The translations under genes and the position numbers were made by a program. The notes beneath the pieces are model-generated. The model saw only the letters and a program-made list of their open reading frames with translations. It had not been told where the DNA came from and searched no databases. A DNA stretch of 64,000 nt from Maribacter sedimenticola (GTDB taxonomy: Bacteria > Bacteroidota > Bacteroidia > Flavobacteriales > Flavobacteriaceae): positions 39,178 to 103,177 of the forward strand of contig NZ_FZNV01000010.1 of NCBI RefSeq assembly GCF_900188415.1, in the 5' to 3' direction. Positions 8,509-17,742 of the stretch are shown one piece after another (position 1 is the first letter of the stretch; each line of letters starts with the position of its first letter).

Positions 8509-9483
8509 ATGAAAAAAAATATAGCAATTATAATGGGCGGCTATTCCAGCGAATATAAAATTTCGCTTAAAAGTGGCAATGTAGTCTATACTTATTTGGA
8601 TAAAGAACAGTTTAATCTATACCGTATACATATTTTTAAGGATAAATGGGTTTATGTAGATGATGCCGGTACAGAAGTACCAATTGACCGTAACAACTTT
8701 TCCATATCTTTAAATGGCACCACCATAACCTTTGATTGTGTTTTTAATGCCATACATGGAACGCCAGGAGAAGACGGACTTATGCAGGCCTATTTTAAAT
8801 TGCTGAACATACCGCATACTTCTTGTGGATTTTACCAAGCCGCACTTACCTTTAATAAAAGAGATTTGCTTAGTGTTTTAAAACCTTATGGCATAAAATC
8901 CGCCCCTGCCTATTATTTGAATTTAGGGGACAAAATCAATGAAACAGATATTATAAATAAAGTGCAATTACCATGTTTTGTCAAGGCCAATAAATCTGGT
9001 AGCAGCTATGGTATAACCAAAGTCTATAAAAAGGAAGAATTAAAAAACGCCATTGCCACAGCCTATAAAGAGGACGATGAAATTATTATTGAAGGTTTTT
9101 TGGAAGGTACGGAAGTTTCTGTTGGTGTATTAAAAATCAATGGAGTTACCACGGTATTACCTATTACGGAGATTGTAAGCGAAAACGATTTTTTTGATTA
9201 CGAAGCCAAATATGAAGGTAAATCCCAAGAAATAACCCCGGCAAGAATCAATGACGAGCAACTTGCCAATGTAACCACCGTATCCAAAAAAATATATGAC
9301 ATCCTAAAAATGACCGGTTTTTCCAGAAGCGAATTTATTTTCATTGGCAATGAACCGTATTTGTTGGAGATGAACACCACACCAGGATTGACCACAGAAA
9401 GTATTTTACCCCAACAGGCCAAAGAAGCAGGTATAACCTTGCCCCAGCTATTTGAAAATGCCATTATAGAAGCATTGTCCTAA
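8509..9483 (+). CDS. ddl: D-alanine--D-alanine ligase
   Basis: This ATP-grasp ligase joins two D-alanines for peptidoglycan precursors in the cytoplasm. The 324 residues contain the N-terminal IIMGGYSSEYKISLKSG, FNAIHGTPGEDG near 85, the ATP-grasp segment CFVKANKSGSSYGITKV (about 155), EGFLEGTEVSVGVL, and the C-terminal metal and D-Ala site LLEMNTTPGLTTESILPQQ. The family's usual G-[GN]-x-S-x-E is present. It is divergent from the PASTA gene and followed after 31 bases by coaD, probably in the same operon. Confidence 0.96.
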   Translation: MKKNIAIIMGGYSSEYKISLKSGNVVYTYLDKEQFNLYRIHIFKDKWVYVDDAGTEVPIDRNNFSISLNGTTITFDCVFNAIHGTPGEDGLMQAYFKLLNIPHTSCGFYQAALTFNKRDLLSVLKPYGIKSAPAYYLNLGDKINETDIINKVQLPCFVKANKSGSSYGITKVYKKEELKNAIATAYKEDDEIIIEGFLEGTEVSVGVLKINGVTTVLPITEIVSENDFFDYEAKYEGKSQEITPARINDEQLANVTTVSKKIYDILKMTGFSRSEFIFIGNEPYLLEMNTTPGLTTESILPQQAKEAGITLPQLFENAIIEALS

Positions 9484-9514
9484 TTTGCCTATATTTAGAA
9501 CGTAAAATTCATTT

Positions 9515-9967
9515 ATGAGACGCGCAATTTTTCCCGGTTCTTTTGACCCCTTGACCTTGGGGCACCATGATATCATTATGCGGGGTATTACCCTCTTTGA
9601 TGAAATAATTATTGCCATAGGTAAGAATGCCGATAAAAAATATATGTTCACATTAGAGCAGCGCATGAAATTCATTACTGAAACTTTTAAGGATCAACCT
9701 TCCATTTCGGTAAAATCCTATCAAGGGCTTACGGTAGATTTTTGTAAGAAAGTAAACGCCAATTTTATTTTAAGGGGACTAAGAAATCCTGGGGATTTTG
9801 AATTTGAGAAGGCTATTGCCCATACGAACAGAAAATTATCCGAGATAGAAACCGTGTTTTTATTGACCTCATCGGGCAAATCCTATATCAGTTCCTCTAT
9901 TGTAAGGGATGTAATACGTAATAATGGTGATTATACCGGGCTGGTACCTCCTTTTGTAAGAAAATAG
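9515..9967 (+). CDS. coaD: phosphopantetheine adenylyltransferase
   Basis: This enzyme catalyses the penultimate step of coenzyme A synthesis, adenylating 4'-phosphopantetheine. The nucleotidyltransferase motif is in FPGSFDPLTLGHHDII (the T/HxGH motif, here TLGH, ends at His17). Further conserved parts are LRGLRNPGDFEFE (about 87-99) and the C-terminal SSGKSYISSSIVRDVI. The 150 residues are the normal length, and it is probably hexameric as in other bacteria. Cotranscription with ddl is likely because of the short gap and the absence of a terminator between them. Confidence 0.96.
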   Translation: MRRAIFPGSFDPLTLGHHDIIMRGITLFDEIIIAIGKNADKKYMFTLEQRMKFITETFKDQPSISVKSYQGLTVDFCKKVNANFILRGLRNPGDFEFEKAIAHTNRKLSEIETVFLLTSSGKSYISSSIVRDVIRNNGDYTGLVPPFVRK

Positions 9968-10089
9968 AGAAAAAGACCCTTTACACCACACAAAAACAGT
10001 TTTCAACAACATTTATTAATAAAATGACAACAAATCGGCTTTAAAAGTTAGAATATTCCATTATTTTAGTAGGAAAATTCTTTCCGACT

Positions 10090-11931
10090 ATGCTAAAATC
10101 AAATAAGAGTATCATATCGTCCTTAGATTGGATTGCACAAATTCCCTCCTCCATTGCAATCATAGATACGGATCTAAGATTAAAAAGCGCTTCTCCAAAA
10201 TGGCTTTCAACATTTAATTTTAGTTTAGAGAAAATCAAGGACCAACAAATTCCTGACCTATTTCCACAATTAGGACCAGAGTTCCAAACCCGGTTATCTT
10301 ATAGTCTAGATGGTCTCAGGGATATAAAATTTAAGTATAGCCCTATCCATCAAACGGATACACAGCAAAATTCTTTTTGGCATTTAAACCCTTGGAAAGA
10401 TGGTTACGGAAATATAATTGGTGTTATCATTAAAGTAGAAACCATATCAAAAGCTCAAGAACTGCAATGGGAACTAAACAAGACCAAACGCCTTCTAAAT
10501 CAAAAGGGTTCCATTGCACAAATAGGCAGCTGGGAATACGATATCAAGGAAAACAATTTACAATGGACACCTTCAGTATACAAAATTTATGGTGTTTCCA
10601 ATGAGTTCATACCTACTATAGAAAATGCCATTCATTTTTATTTACCTGAAACCTCTAGAAAAACCATAAAGGATTCCTTGGAAAATGCCATACAATCCGG
10701 TTTACCTTGGAATGAAAAATTACAATTGAAACAAAAGGACGGTACCGTAATCTGGGTAAACTCTATAGGGCGTCCAAAATTTAAGAATGGAAAGTGCACA
10801 AGAATAATTGGTACCCTACAAAATATTACCGATACCATTCTAGCAAATTCAACAACGCTCACCGTAGAACCAACCAAGTATCCCTTGTTTGAAAAGGTCC
10901 CTTTTGGTTTAGCTATTATTGATCGGTCATCTGGGCAAATTAAAGATGTAAACAATAGACTTCTACAACTCACGGAATTTGAGAAAACGCATTTCCTTCA
11001 ACGACATTTCACTGCATTTATCAAAAAAAATCAGCAAACGGACTTTATTATGCTTAGTAAGCAATTAAAGGAAAGCGGTGAGTTCAGTGCATTTAAAACT
11101 ACATTTACCACCAAGAACAAAAAGAATATTACTATACAGATTTCCGGGGCTATTCTTCAGGATGAAATAGATGGTAATCTACTTTGTACAATTGAGAATA
11201 TCACATCACAGAGCAACCTGGAAAGAAATTTCAAGAAGACCATTAGGGTATCCAAGGAAAAAAATGAAAAGTTATTGAACTTTGCCCATATGGTATCTCA
11301 CAACCTTAAGACGCATGCCACCAACTTTTCATTACTGCTTAATTTTTTAAATGCAGAAAATGGCGCGCACGAACGCAAGAAATTAATGCATATGTTGTTT
11401 AGTGCATCTGACAACTTAACGGAAACAATAAAAGGATTAAGGGAAATTGTTGAAGTACGTTCCAATATTAATCTAGAAAAAAAATCACTTTCCCTCAACG
11501 AACATGTTTTCCTAGTAGAGCAAAATGTAGCCGGTCTATTAAAGGAGACCAAAGGTAAAATTGTCAATGAAATAGCAGATACGGTAACAATTAATGCATT
11601 GCCCGCATATCTCAATAGTATTTTGACCAATTGCATTACAAACGCTATCAAATACAGAAAAGAAGGAAAAAGTCCCATAATCATAATTAGTGCCAAGGAA
11701 GAAAAAAATTATACGGTATTGAGCATTGAGGACAACGGAATTGGTATTGATCTTGAAAAACATGGCGACAAACTCTTTGGCCTTTACAATACATTTCACA
11801 GAAATAAGGATTCTAGAGGAATTGGCCTGTATATTACCAAAAATCAAATAGAGGCAATGAACGGTAAAATAAGCGCAATAAGCACTGTAGGACAAGGAAC
11901 AACCTTTAAAATTTATTTCAATAAAAATTGA
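10090..11931 (+). CDS. PAS-domain sensor histidine kinase (copy 1)
   Basis: A soluble histidine kinase of 613 residues with no membrane segment. Three PAS-like regions precede the kinase core: about residues 12-115, 140-255 (SWEYDIKENNLQWTPSVYKIYG, then the PAC part ending IIGTLQNITD) and 260-380. The phosphoacceptor box is FAHMVSHNLKTHATNF with His404. The catalytic domain follows, with N box CITNAIKYRK, G1 box IEDNGIGIDLEKHG and RGIGLYITKNQIEAMNGK. It is a clear paralogue of the next gene, with the same order and similar motifs, so the pair arose by tandem duplication. The partner is probably the single-domain regulator at 13888. The ligand sensed is unknown. Confidence 0.92.
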   Translation: MLKSNKSIISSLDWIAQIPSSIAIIDTDLRLKSASPKWLSTFNFSLEKIKDQQIPDLFPQLGPEFQTRLSYSLDGLRDIKFKYSPIHQTDTQQNSFWHLNPWKDGYGNIIGVIIKVETISKAQELQWELNKTKRLLNQKGSIAQIGSWEYDIKENNLQWTPSVYKIYGVSNEFIPTIENAIHFYLPETSRKTIKDSLENAIQSGLPWNEKLQLKQKDGTVIWVNSIGRPKFKNGKCTRIIGTLQNITDTILANSTTLTVEPTKYPLFEKVPFGLAIIDRSSGQIKDVNNRLLQLTEFEKTHFLQRHFTAFIKKNQQTDFIMLSKQLKESGEFSAFKTTFTTKNKKNITIQISGAILQDEIDGNLLCTIENITSQSNLERNFKKTIRVSKEKNEKLLNFAHMVSHNLKTHATNFSLLLNFLNAENGAHERKKLMHMLFSASDNLTETIKGLREIVEVRSNINLEKKSLSLNEHVFLVEQNVAGLLKETKGKIVNEIADTVTINALPAYLNSILTNCITNAIKYRKEGKSPIIIISAKEEKNYTVLSIEDNGIGIDLEKHGDKLFGLYNTFHRNKDSRGIGLYITKNQIEAMNGKISAISTVGQGTTFKIYFNKN

Positions 11932-12047
11932 TGGAGATTATCTAAAATTGAACCTATTTCCTATTACACAACGTAATTTGAAACATTCACAACAAATTTA
12001 CCTTAAACCTACAAACACCAACTAATTTAGTAAGAAATTACATCGAT

Positions 12048-13901
12048 ATGATTAAAGTTCCCCAAACATCGAGTACCTCTTTTATAATAAAACAGCTGCC
12101 GACACCAACGGCATTTGTGGATACAAATTATAATGTTATACATGCATCTGACAAATGGATGCAATTGTTTAAAAAGCACACGACAACACATAAAAAGTCT
12201 AGCCTATTTGAATTGTTTCCCAACCTAAGTCCTAAATGGAAGAACGTGCTTGAAAACTGTTTTAAAGGTAATCCCCAGCCATTAGGTATACACCAGGCAG
12301 AAGACGACAAGAACAATGAGTTGTGGTATGAGTGGTCCAATTCTCCTTGGTACGATAACAATGAAGAAATTATTGGTGCCATTATTCAGATTACGGATAT
12401 CACAGATTCTATAAATAGCGAACTGGAACTTAATAAAAAAGACCTTTTACTAAAGCAGCAGTCTGAAATAACCAAAATTGGTAGATGGGAATATGATGTC
12501 AACAATAATATCCTGACCTGGTGTAACATCACAAAGGCAATTCATGAAGTTCCGCCCCATTTTACACCTAATATTGAAAATGCCATTTACTATTATAAAG
12601 AGGGCCATAGCCGTAATGCAATATCCATGGCGCTATTTGAAGCTCAGGAAAAGGGAAAGGCATGGAGCAATCTAAAATTACAGATCGTAACCGCTAACGG
12701 AAAAGAAAAATGGGTTATGGCTGGCGGTAAACCAATTTACCACAATGGGGAATTAGTTGGTTTAATAGGTACATTCCAAGATATACAAGACCAGGTAGAT
12801 GCGGACAACAAGACCTTGAACAATGAAAAATTATTGAGGACCTTGATTGACAATCTACCCGTTAACGTATATATAAAGGATACGGAATCCAGAAAGATAT
12901 TGGTCAATAAAGCGGAGTGCGATTTTCTAGGCGTTGATAATCCCGAAGAAATTTTAGGAAAGAGCGACTTTGACCTCTATCCTGCAGAATCAGCTGCCAG
13001 ATCTAGGGAAGAGGACTTAATGGTAATGAATACCTTAAAACCCATTATCAGTAAGGAAACGCTTAACATAAAATTAGACGGCAAGGAAACCTCCTTCCTA
13101 AGCTCCAAGATTCCATTACTCAACAATAAGGGTATTGCTTATGGTATTGTAGGTATAAGCTTGGACATCACCGCATTAAAAGAAAAGGAAACTGAATTAA
13201 GGAATATTATCAACATTGCATCTATCCAAAATAAGAAACTGTTGAATTTTGCGCATATCGTATCGCATAACCTAAGATCGCATTCTGCGAATTTCAGCAT
13301 GCTGCTCGACTTTTTAAACGATGAGGAAGATGAGGATGAGAAAAAACGGATTATTAAGATGCTATCTGATTCCTCCAATAATTTATTGGAAACTTTGGAT
13401 AATTTAAACGATGTTATTTCAATCAACACCAATACCAACATTGAAAAAAAATCAATTAATTTATACAAAAAGGTATTGGATGTACATCAATATTTAACAG
13501 GATATCTTCTTAACAACAAGGCAGAGATAAAGAATACTATACCCAAAACGTTTAAGGTAAAATCAGTACCTTCTTATTTGGACAGTATATTAAACAATTT
13601 CATCACTAATGCCGTAAAATATAAGGACCCCAAAAGAAACTCTAAAATTGTACTAAGTGCATCTAAGGAAGATGGTTATTCCGTATTGACCATTGCGGAC
13701 AATGGCTTGGGAATTGATCTTGAAAAACATGGCAAAAAATTATTTGGCATGTACAAAACGTTCCATGAGCATAAAGATGCTAGAGGTATTGGTCTTTACA
13801 TAACAAAAAATCAAATAGATGCCATGAACGGTAAAATTGAAGTGAGCAGTGAAGTAGGAAAAGGAACGGAATTCAAAATATTCTTTAATGACAAAAATTA
13901 G
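12048..13901 (+). CDS. PAS-domain sensor histidine kinase (copy 2)
   Basis: 617 residues, cytosolic, built like its upstream neighbour: an N-terminal PAS-like region, a second PAS/PAC (GRWEYDVNNNILTWCNITKAIHE to GLIGTFQDIQD), and a third PAS (about 265-375) with LPVNVYIKDTESRKILVNKAECDFLG. The third PAS is more canonical here than in copy 1. The H box FAHIVSHNLRSHSANF contains His407. The ATP-binding part has the N box FITNAVKYKD, IADNGLGIDLEKHG and RGIGLYITKNQIDAMNGK. The stop overlaps the following response regulator by 14 bases, so the two are coupled. The upstream sequence shares several short blocks with that of copy 1. Confidence 0.92.
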   Translation: MIKVPQTSSTSFIIKQLPTPTAFVDTNYNVIHASDKWMQLFKKHTTTHKKSSLFELFPNLSPKWKNVLENCFKGNPQPLGIHQAEDDKNNELWYEWSNSPWYDNNEEIIGAIIQITDITDSINSELELNKKDLLLKQQSEITKIGRWEYDVNNNILTWCNITKAIHEVPPHFTPNIENAIYYYKEGHSRNAISMALFEAQEKGKAWSNLKLQIVTANGKEKWVMAGGKPIYHNGELVGLIGTFQDIQDQVDADNKTLNNEKLLRTLIDNLPVNVYIKDTESRKILVNKAECDFLGVDNPEEILGKSDFDLYPAESAARSREEDLMVMNTLKPIISKETLNIKLDGKETSFLSSKIPLLNNKGIAYGIVGISLDITALKEKETELRNIINIASIQNKKLLNFAHIVSHNLRSHSANFSMLLDFLNDEEDEDEKKRIIKMLSDSSNNLLETLDNLNDVISINTNTNIEKKSINLYKKVLDVHQYLTGYLLNNKAEIKNTIPKTFKVKSVPSYLDSILNNFITNAVKYKDPKRNSKIVLSASKEDGYSVLTIADNGLGIDLEKHGKKLFGMYKTFHEHKDARGIGLYITKNQIDAMNGKIEVSSEVGKGTEFKIFFNDKN

Positions 13902-14304
13902 TGAGATCACTATAATCGATGATGATGCTATTACGGTTTTTGGTTTAAGAAAGTTAATTAGCCTTGCCGTTGAATGCGATATTATTGAATCTTATGCAAA
14001 CGGGTTGTTGGCCATAGATGCCATGAAAGAAAAACTACATAAAAATAAACCTATCCCTAAAATATTATTTTTAGACATTAATATGCCTATAATGGACGGA
14101 TGGGAATTTTTAGAAGCGTTTATACAATTACCCATTAAGGATAGGGTACGAATTAATATCGTTACCTCTTCCATAGATCCCTATGACAAAAAACAATGGG
14201 AACATTACAGGACCAAAAGCCACCATTTGATCACGTTCAATCAAAAACCAATTGATAAATCCAAAATAGAGGATATTACAAAAATTGCCGAAAGCGTAAA
14301 CTAA
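13888..14304 (+). CDS. single-domain response regulator (CheY-like)
   Basis: A 138-residue receiver domain without an output domain. The acidic pocket is ITIIDDDAIT, the phosphoacceptor Asp is in ILFLDINMPIMDG (about residue 61), a Thr/Ser switch lies in IVTSSID, and the conserved Lys is in NQKPID near the C-terminus. It is translated from an ATG inside the end of the kinase gene, which makes that kinase its obvious partner. Output probably goes through a protein contact, as with CheY-like or phosphorelay proteins; the target is unknown. Confidence 0.9.
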   Translation: MTKISEITIIDDDAITVFGLRKLISLAVECDIIESYANGLLAIDAMKEKLHKNKPIPKILFLDINMPIMDGWEFLEAFIQLPIKDRVRINIVTSSIDPYDKKQWEHYRTKSHHLITFNQKPIDKSKIEDITKIAESVN

Positions 14305-14316
14305 TGATTAAATTTG
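14285..14316 (+). promoter_or_regulatory. candidate Bacteroidota-type promoter
   Basis: TTG at 14285-14287 and TAAATTTG at 14309-14316 (perfect TAnnTTTG) are separated by 21 bases. The pair would start a transcript about 40 bases before the M14 peptidase gene. The spacing is slightly longer than the usual 19. Confidence 0.45.
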
Positions 14317-14359
14317 TGCTTGTTTAACCGCATGCACACTCTTAATACTTATTCCGGCA

Positions 14360-16108
14360 ATGAGACCATTATTTCTATTTGTTATCTTTTCCCTACTATT
14401 TTCATGTAAAAAGGTTGAGGAAAACTACGTACAGGAATTCCCTACACCTTTTGAACAATCCAATAAAGAAGAAACGGCCACATATGAGGAGGTTTTGGAT
14501 TTCTATAAAAAACTTGCCAAAGAGTTCTCCAGTATAAATATTCAAACTATTGGCACTACAGATAGTGGCCATCCATTACATGTCGTCACCTTTAGCCCAA
14601 AAGGCAACTTTAATTTTAAAAAGCTTAGCGTTGACCATACATTAATGCTAATAAACAATGGTATTCACCCAGGTGAAAGTGATGGTATTGACGCTACAAT
14701 GCTTTTATTCAGGGATTTGGCCAGTCAAAAAATAGAAAGTCCCAAACAAACCATCATTGCAACTATCCCAATCTATAATATTGGAGGGGCATTAAACAGA
14801 AACAGTACCACCAGGGCAAACCAAAATGGCCCAAAGGCATACGGTTTTAGAGGCAATGCAAGAAATTATGACCTTAATAGAGATTTTATAAAGAGCGATA
14901 CCAAAAATGCGGCAACTTTTGCCGAGATCTATCACCTTATCAATCCTGATGTTTTTATTGATAATCATGTAAGCAATGGTGCAGATTACCAATATACCCT
15001 TACACACCTTTTTACCCAACATAATAAATTGGGTGGAGCTTTAGGTAATTATGTCCATCAACAATTTATGCCCCTTTTAAAGGATTCCCTTTTACAGGAC
15101 AATTGGGAAATTACCCCCTATGTCAATGTTTTCAATAAACCACCGGAAACCGGATTTCAGCAATTTATGGACCACCCAAGATATTCCACCGGATACACCA
15201 CCCTTTGGAACACTTTGGGCATGATGGTTGAAACCCATATGTTGAAACCTTATAAAGAACGCGTAGCGGGCACCTATGAACTCATGAAAAATATGATTGC
15301 CTTAAGTGATATTGAAGGTCCTAAAATTAAGGAATTGCGCACATTAAGGGCCAAAGAGTTGGCAGATGCTCAATATTACCCTATTGCATGGCAAGTAGAC
15401 ACAACAAAATCCAGTACAATTAAATTTAAGGGGTTTACAGCAGATACCATTACTAGTGAAGTTACAGGTTTTCCTAGATTAAAATTCAATAGACAGGCCC
15501 CAATAGAGAATGAAATTGAATACAAGGACTTTTTTATGGCATTGGATTCTATTGAAATACCCAAAGCCTACGTAATTGGCAAACAATGGTCCTCTATCAT
15601 AGATAGATTGAACATGAACCATATACAATATGAAACCATTAAAACGGATACCCTCATACAAATTGAATCTTACAGCATTACGGATTACCAAACAGTGAGT
15701 GCTCCTTATGAAGGTCATTACCTTCATTATAACACCCAACTTTCAACAGAAGATAGAGCTCAAAATTTTTATGCCGGCGATATTATTGTACCTGTTGATC
15801 AACCTGGTATTAGATATATCATTGAGACCTTGGAACCATCAGCTAAGGACTCGTTTTTCAACTGGAACTTTTTTGACACCATTTTACAACAAAAAGAGGG
15901 ATTTTCACCGTATGTTTTTGAAGACACCGCAATACAGATACTTAAAAATAATCCCGATTTACAAACTGCCTTTGAGAATAAAAGGAATACTGATCCCAAT
16001 TTTAAGGAAAATTGGTATTCACAATTAGATTGGCTGTTTAAACAAAGTGATCTTTATGAAAAGGCACATATGCAATATCCTATATATAGGATTGCACGTA
16101 CAAATTAA
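14360..16108 (+). CDS. M14 family zinc carboxypeptidase-like lipoprotein
   Basis: A lipoprotein signal peptide (MRPLFLFVIFSLLFSC, lipobox with Cys16) puts this 582-residue protein in the envelope. The N-terminal catalytic domain has the M14 metal motif NNGIHPGESDGID (H-x-x-E near residue 97), ARNYDLNRDF (substrate-binding Asn/Arg), the third metal ligand His in FIDNHVSNGADY, and the catalytic Glu in MMVETHML near 294. The remaining 270 residues form a C-terminal region found in Bacteroidota members, without a known motif. It probably trims peptides or peptidoglycan at the cell surface; the substrate is not evident. It ends four bases inside the convergent NUDIX gene. Confidence 0.88.
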   Translation: MRPLFLFVIFSLLFSCKKVEENYVQEFPTPFEQSNKEETATYEEVLDFYKKLAKEFSSINIQTIGTTDSGHPLHVVTFSPKGNFNFKKLSVDHTLMLINNGIHPGESDGIDATMLLFRDLASQKIESPKQTIIATIPIYNIGGALNRNSTTRANQNGPKAYGFRGNARNYDLNRDFIKSDTKNAATFAEIYHLINPDVFIDNHVSNGADYQYTLTHLFTQHNKLGGALGNYVHQQFMPLLKDSLLQDNWEITPYVNVFNKPPETGFQQFMDHPRYSTGYTTLWNTLGMMVETHMLKPYKERVAGTYELMKNMIALSDIEGPKIKELRTLRAKELADAQYYPIAWQVDTTKSSTIKFKGFTADTITSEVTGFPRLKFNRQAPIENEIEYKDFFMALDSIEIPKAYVIGKQWSSIIDRLNMNHIQYETIKTDTLIQIESYSITDYQTVSAPYEGHYLHYNTQLSTEDRAQNFYAGDIIVPVDQPGIRYIIETLEPSAKDSFFNWNFFDTILQQKEGFSPYVFEDTAIQILKNNPDLQTAFENKRNTDPNFKENWYSQLDWLFKQSDLYEKAHMQYPIYRIARTN

Positions 16109-16695
16109 TCCCCTTCAAATAAAATCTTGATATTGGCATAGGAATTCTGTAGCGCCTTTTGGATCTTTATGGGTCCTTTCCATCGTACCTTTACGATTCC
16201 CTCTTTTTTCTCCGGTTTCAACTTACCGTTATAATCGGTCTTCATTGCATACCAATGCACTTGTTTTAGGGTATAGATGCCACCGTTCTTAAAAATATGG
16301 TATGTGGTGCGTAAAAAGTTTTCAATCTTTAATCCTTTGACCCCGGTTTCTTCCATGACCTCGCGAATGGCACAATCCTCTATTGATTCCCCCTTATCCA
16401 ATTTACCCTTGGGCAAGTCCCACTTATCGTTCCTATATATAAACAATACCTTTCCTTCCTCATTGGTTACCACCCCTCCGGCCGCGACCACCAAAGGAAT
16501 TTCCTTGGTGAATTTTTTTAGAATTTCCTCATGGTTTGGATGATAGATATAAGCCTCTGTTAATTTTTTCTTTTTTAAAGATTTAATTGCTTCTTGAATT
16601 GAATCTTGGTTGAGTAGAAAATACTCCCCATTTGCCGTTTCTGATAGTTTATTTGTTAAAATCAAAGGCAATTCATTGACAAAAACTTTATACAT
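16105..16695 (-). CDS. NUDIX hydrolase
   Basis: I start it at the ATG at 16695 (MYKVFVNELPLIL, 196 residues); the frame can be extended to 16722 but that would overlap the pyrE start region. A 65-residue N-terminal extension precedes the NUDIX fold. The NUDIX box runs from Gly97 to Val119 with the REVMEETGV core and all catalytic glutamates present. The context LPKGKLDKGES resembles diphosphoinositol or Ap4A-type members. It cleaves a nucleoside or other diphosphate linkage, substrate unknown. The gene is divergent from pyrE, with start codons only seven bases apart. Confidence 0.9.
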   Translation of the reverse strand: MYKVFVNELPLILTNKLSETANGEYFLLNQDSIQEAIKSLKKKKLTEAYIYHPNHEEILKKFTKEIPLVVAAGGVVTNEEGKVLFIYRNDKWDLPKGKLDKGESIEDCAIREVMEETGVKGLKIENFLRTTYHIFKNGGIYTLKQVHWYAMKTDYNGKLKPEKKEGIVKVRWKGPIKIQKALQNSYANIKILFEGD

Positions 16696-16698
16696 TTG
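16691..16698 (+). promoter_or_regulatory. candidate -7 element for pyrE
   Basis: TACATTTG matches TAnnTTTG perfectly and ends four bases before the pyrE ATG, overlapping the start codon of the divergent NUDIX gene. If used, the mRNA would begin at or next to the start codon (leaderless). No good -33 element is seen at the expected distance. Confidence 0.35.
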
Positions 16699-16702
16699 CA
16701 TC

Positions 16703-17347
16703 ATGGTTTTAGACAAAAACACGGCTAAAAAAACAGCAGAGCTTCTGCTGCAAATTAATGCAATAAAATTGAAACCCGAAAATCCTTTTACATGGGCTTC
16801 TGGTTGGAATTCTCCTATCTATTGCGACAATAGAATTTTACTGTCCTACCCTCTTATAAGAAATTATATTAGGGATGAAATGGCTAAGCAGGTAGAGCAA
16901 CTCTACGGCAAGCCAGATTGCATTGTGGGTGTTGCTACAGGGGCCATAGGAATTGGGGCATTGGTGGCAGACAAGCTTAACCTACCCTTTGTTTATGTAA
17001 GGCCCCAACCAAAGTCACATGGCAGACAAAACCAGATTGAAGGGCATTTGGAGGCCAACCAGTCCGTAGTGGTCATAGAAGACCTTATCAGCACTGGCAA
17101 AAGTAGCCTTAATGCCGTTGATGCTTTGCGTGATCAAAAGGCAAACGTAAAAGGAATGTTGGCAATTTTTACCTATGGTTTTCAAACCGCATTGGATAAT
17201 TTTAAGGATAAAAATACGGAGCTGCATACTTTAAGTAGTTATGAGTATCTAATAGAACAAGCATCTGAAACAGGCTATGTAAAAGATGATCAGTTAAAAA
17301 CATTAATGGAGTGGAGAAAAGACCCTTCTAAATGGACAAATAAATAA
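16703..17347 (+). CDS. pyrE: orotate phosphoribosyltransferase
   Basis: This enzyme transfers the ribose-5-phosphate of PRPP to orotate, step five of pyrimidine synthesis. I use the ATG at 16703 (MVLDKNTAKKTAELLLQ, 214 residues, normal for the family); the longer frame from 16610 adds 31 residues that overlap the divergent gene. Visible motifs are the orotate site FTWASGWNSPIYCDNR, the flexible loop KSHGRQNQIEG, and the PRPP motif VVVIEDLISTGKSS with Glu126-Asp127. The SRPBCC gene starts two bases after its stop codon, so they are almost certainly cotranscribed. Confidence 0.95.
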   Translation: MVLDKNTAKKTAELLLQINAIKLKPENPFTWASGWNSPIYCDNRILLSYPLIRNYIRDEMAKQVEQLYGKPDCIVGVATGAIGIGALVADKLNLPFVYVRPQPKSHGRQNQIEGHLEANQSVVVIEDLISTGKSSLNAVDALRDQKANVKGMLAIFTYGFQTALDNFKDKNTELHTLSSYEYLIEQASETGYVKDDQLKTLMEWRKDPSKWTNK

Positions 17348-17349
17348 AT

Positions 17350-17742
17350 ATGTTTATAGAATCGCCAAAGGCAGAAGTTGCTAAAACGCAAGAGGAAACT
17401 TATAATTTCTTAAATGACCTGTCAAATTTTAGACAATTAATGCCAGATAACATTGATAAATTTGAAGTCCTATCAGAAAACCGGTTTCTTTTTGCATTAA
17501 AAGGAATGCCGGAAATTGTCCTTGAAAAAAAAGAGGAATCCCCATATAATAAATTAGTGCTTGGAGCGGCAAGTGATAAACTTCCCTTTACGTTAACTGC
17601 GGATATTATAGAACTATCCACTGAAAAAAGTGAGGTTACCTTAAGTTTTAATGGTGAGTTTAATGCTATGATGGCCATGATGATCAAGACCCCTATCACC
17701 AATTTCATTAAAACACTTTCAACAAATTTGGCCAAAGTTTAG
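17350..17742 (+). CDS. SRPBCC superfamily protein
   Basis: A 130-residue protein with the START/polyketide-cyclase-like pattern: an N-terminal beta strand with VAKTQEETYNFLNDLSNFRQLMP, then a string of beta strands, and a C-terminal helix (TPITNFIKTLSTNLAKV). The fold makes a deep hydrophobic pocket; the ligand is unknown. It is directly linked to pyrE, an arrangement I know from other Flavobacteriaceae. The stop codon overlaps the stop of the convergent birA by two bases. It is cytosolic, with no signal sequence. Confidence 0.8.
   Translation: MFIESPKAEVAKTQEETYNFLNDLSNFRQLMPDNIDKFEVLSENRFLFALKGMPEIVLEKKEESPYNKLVLGAASDKLPFTLTADIIELSTEKSEVTLSFNGEFNAMMAMMIKTPITNFIKTLSTNLAKV

Noticed and set aside
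16610..16702. Upstream extension of pyrE by 31 residues
   Set aside because: It overlaps the start of the divergent NUDIX gene, and the family starts at MVLDKNTAKK; the internal ATG gives the normal length.
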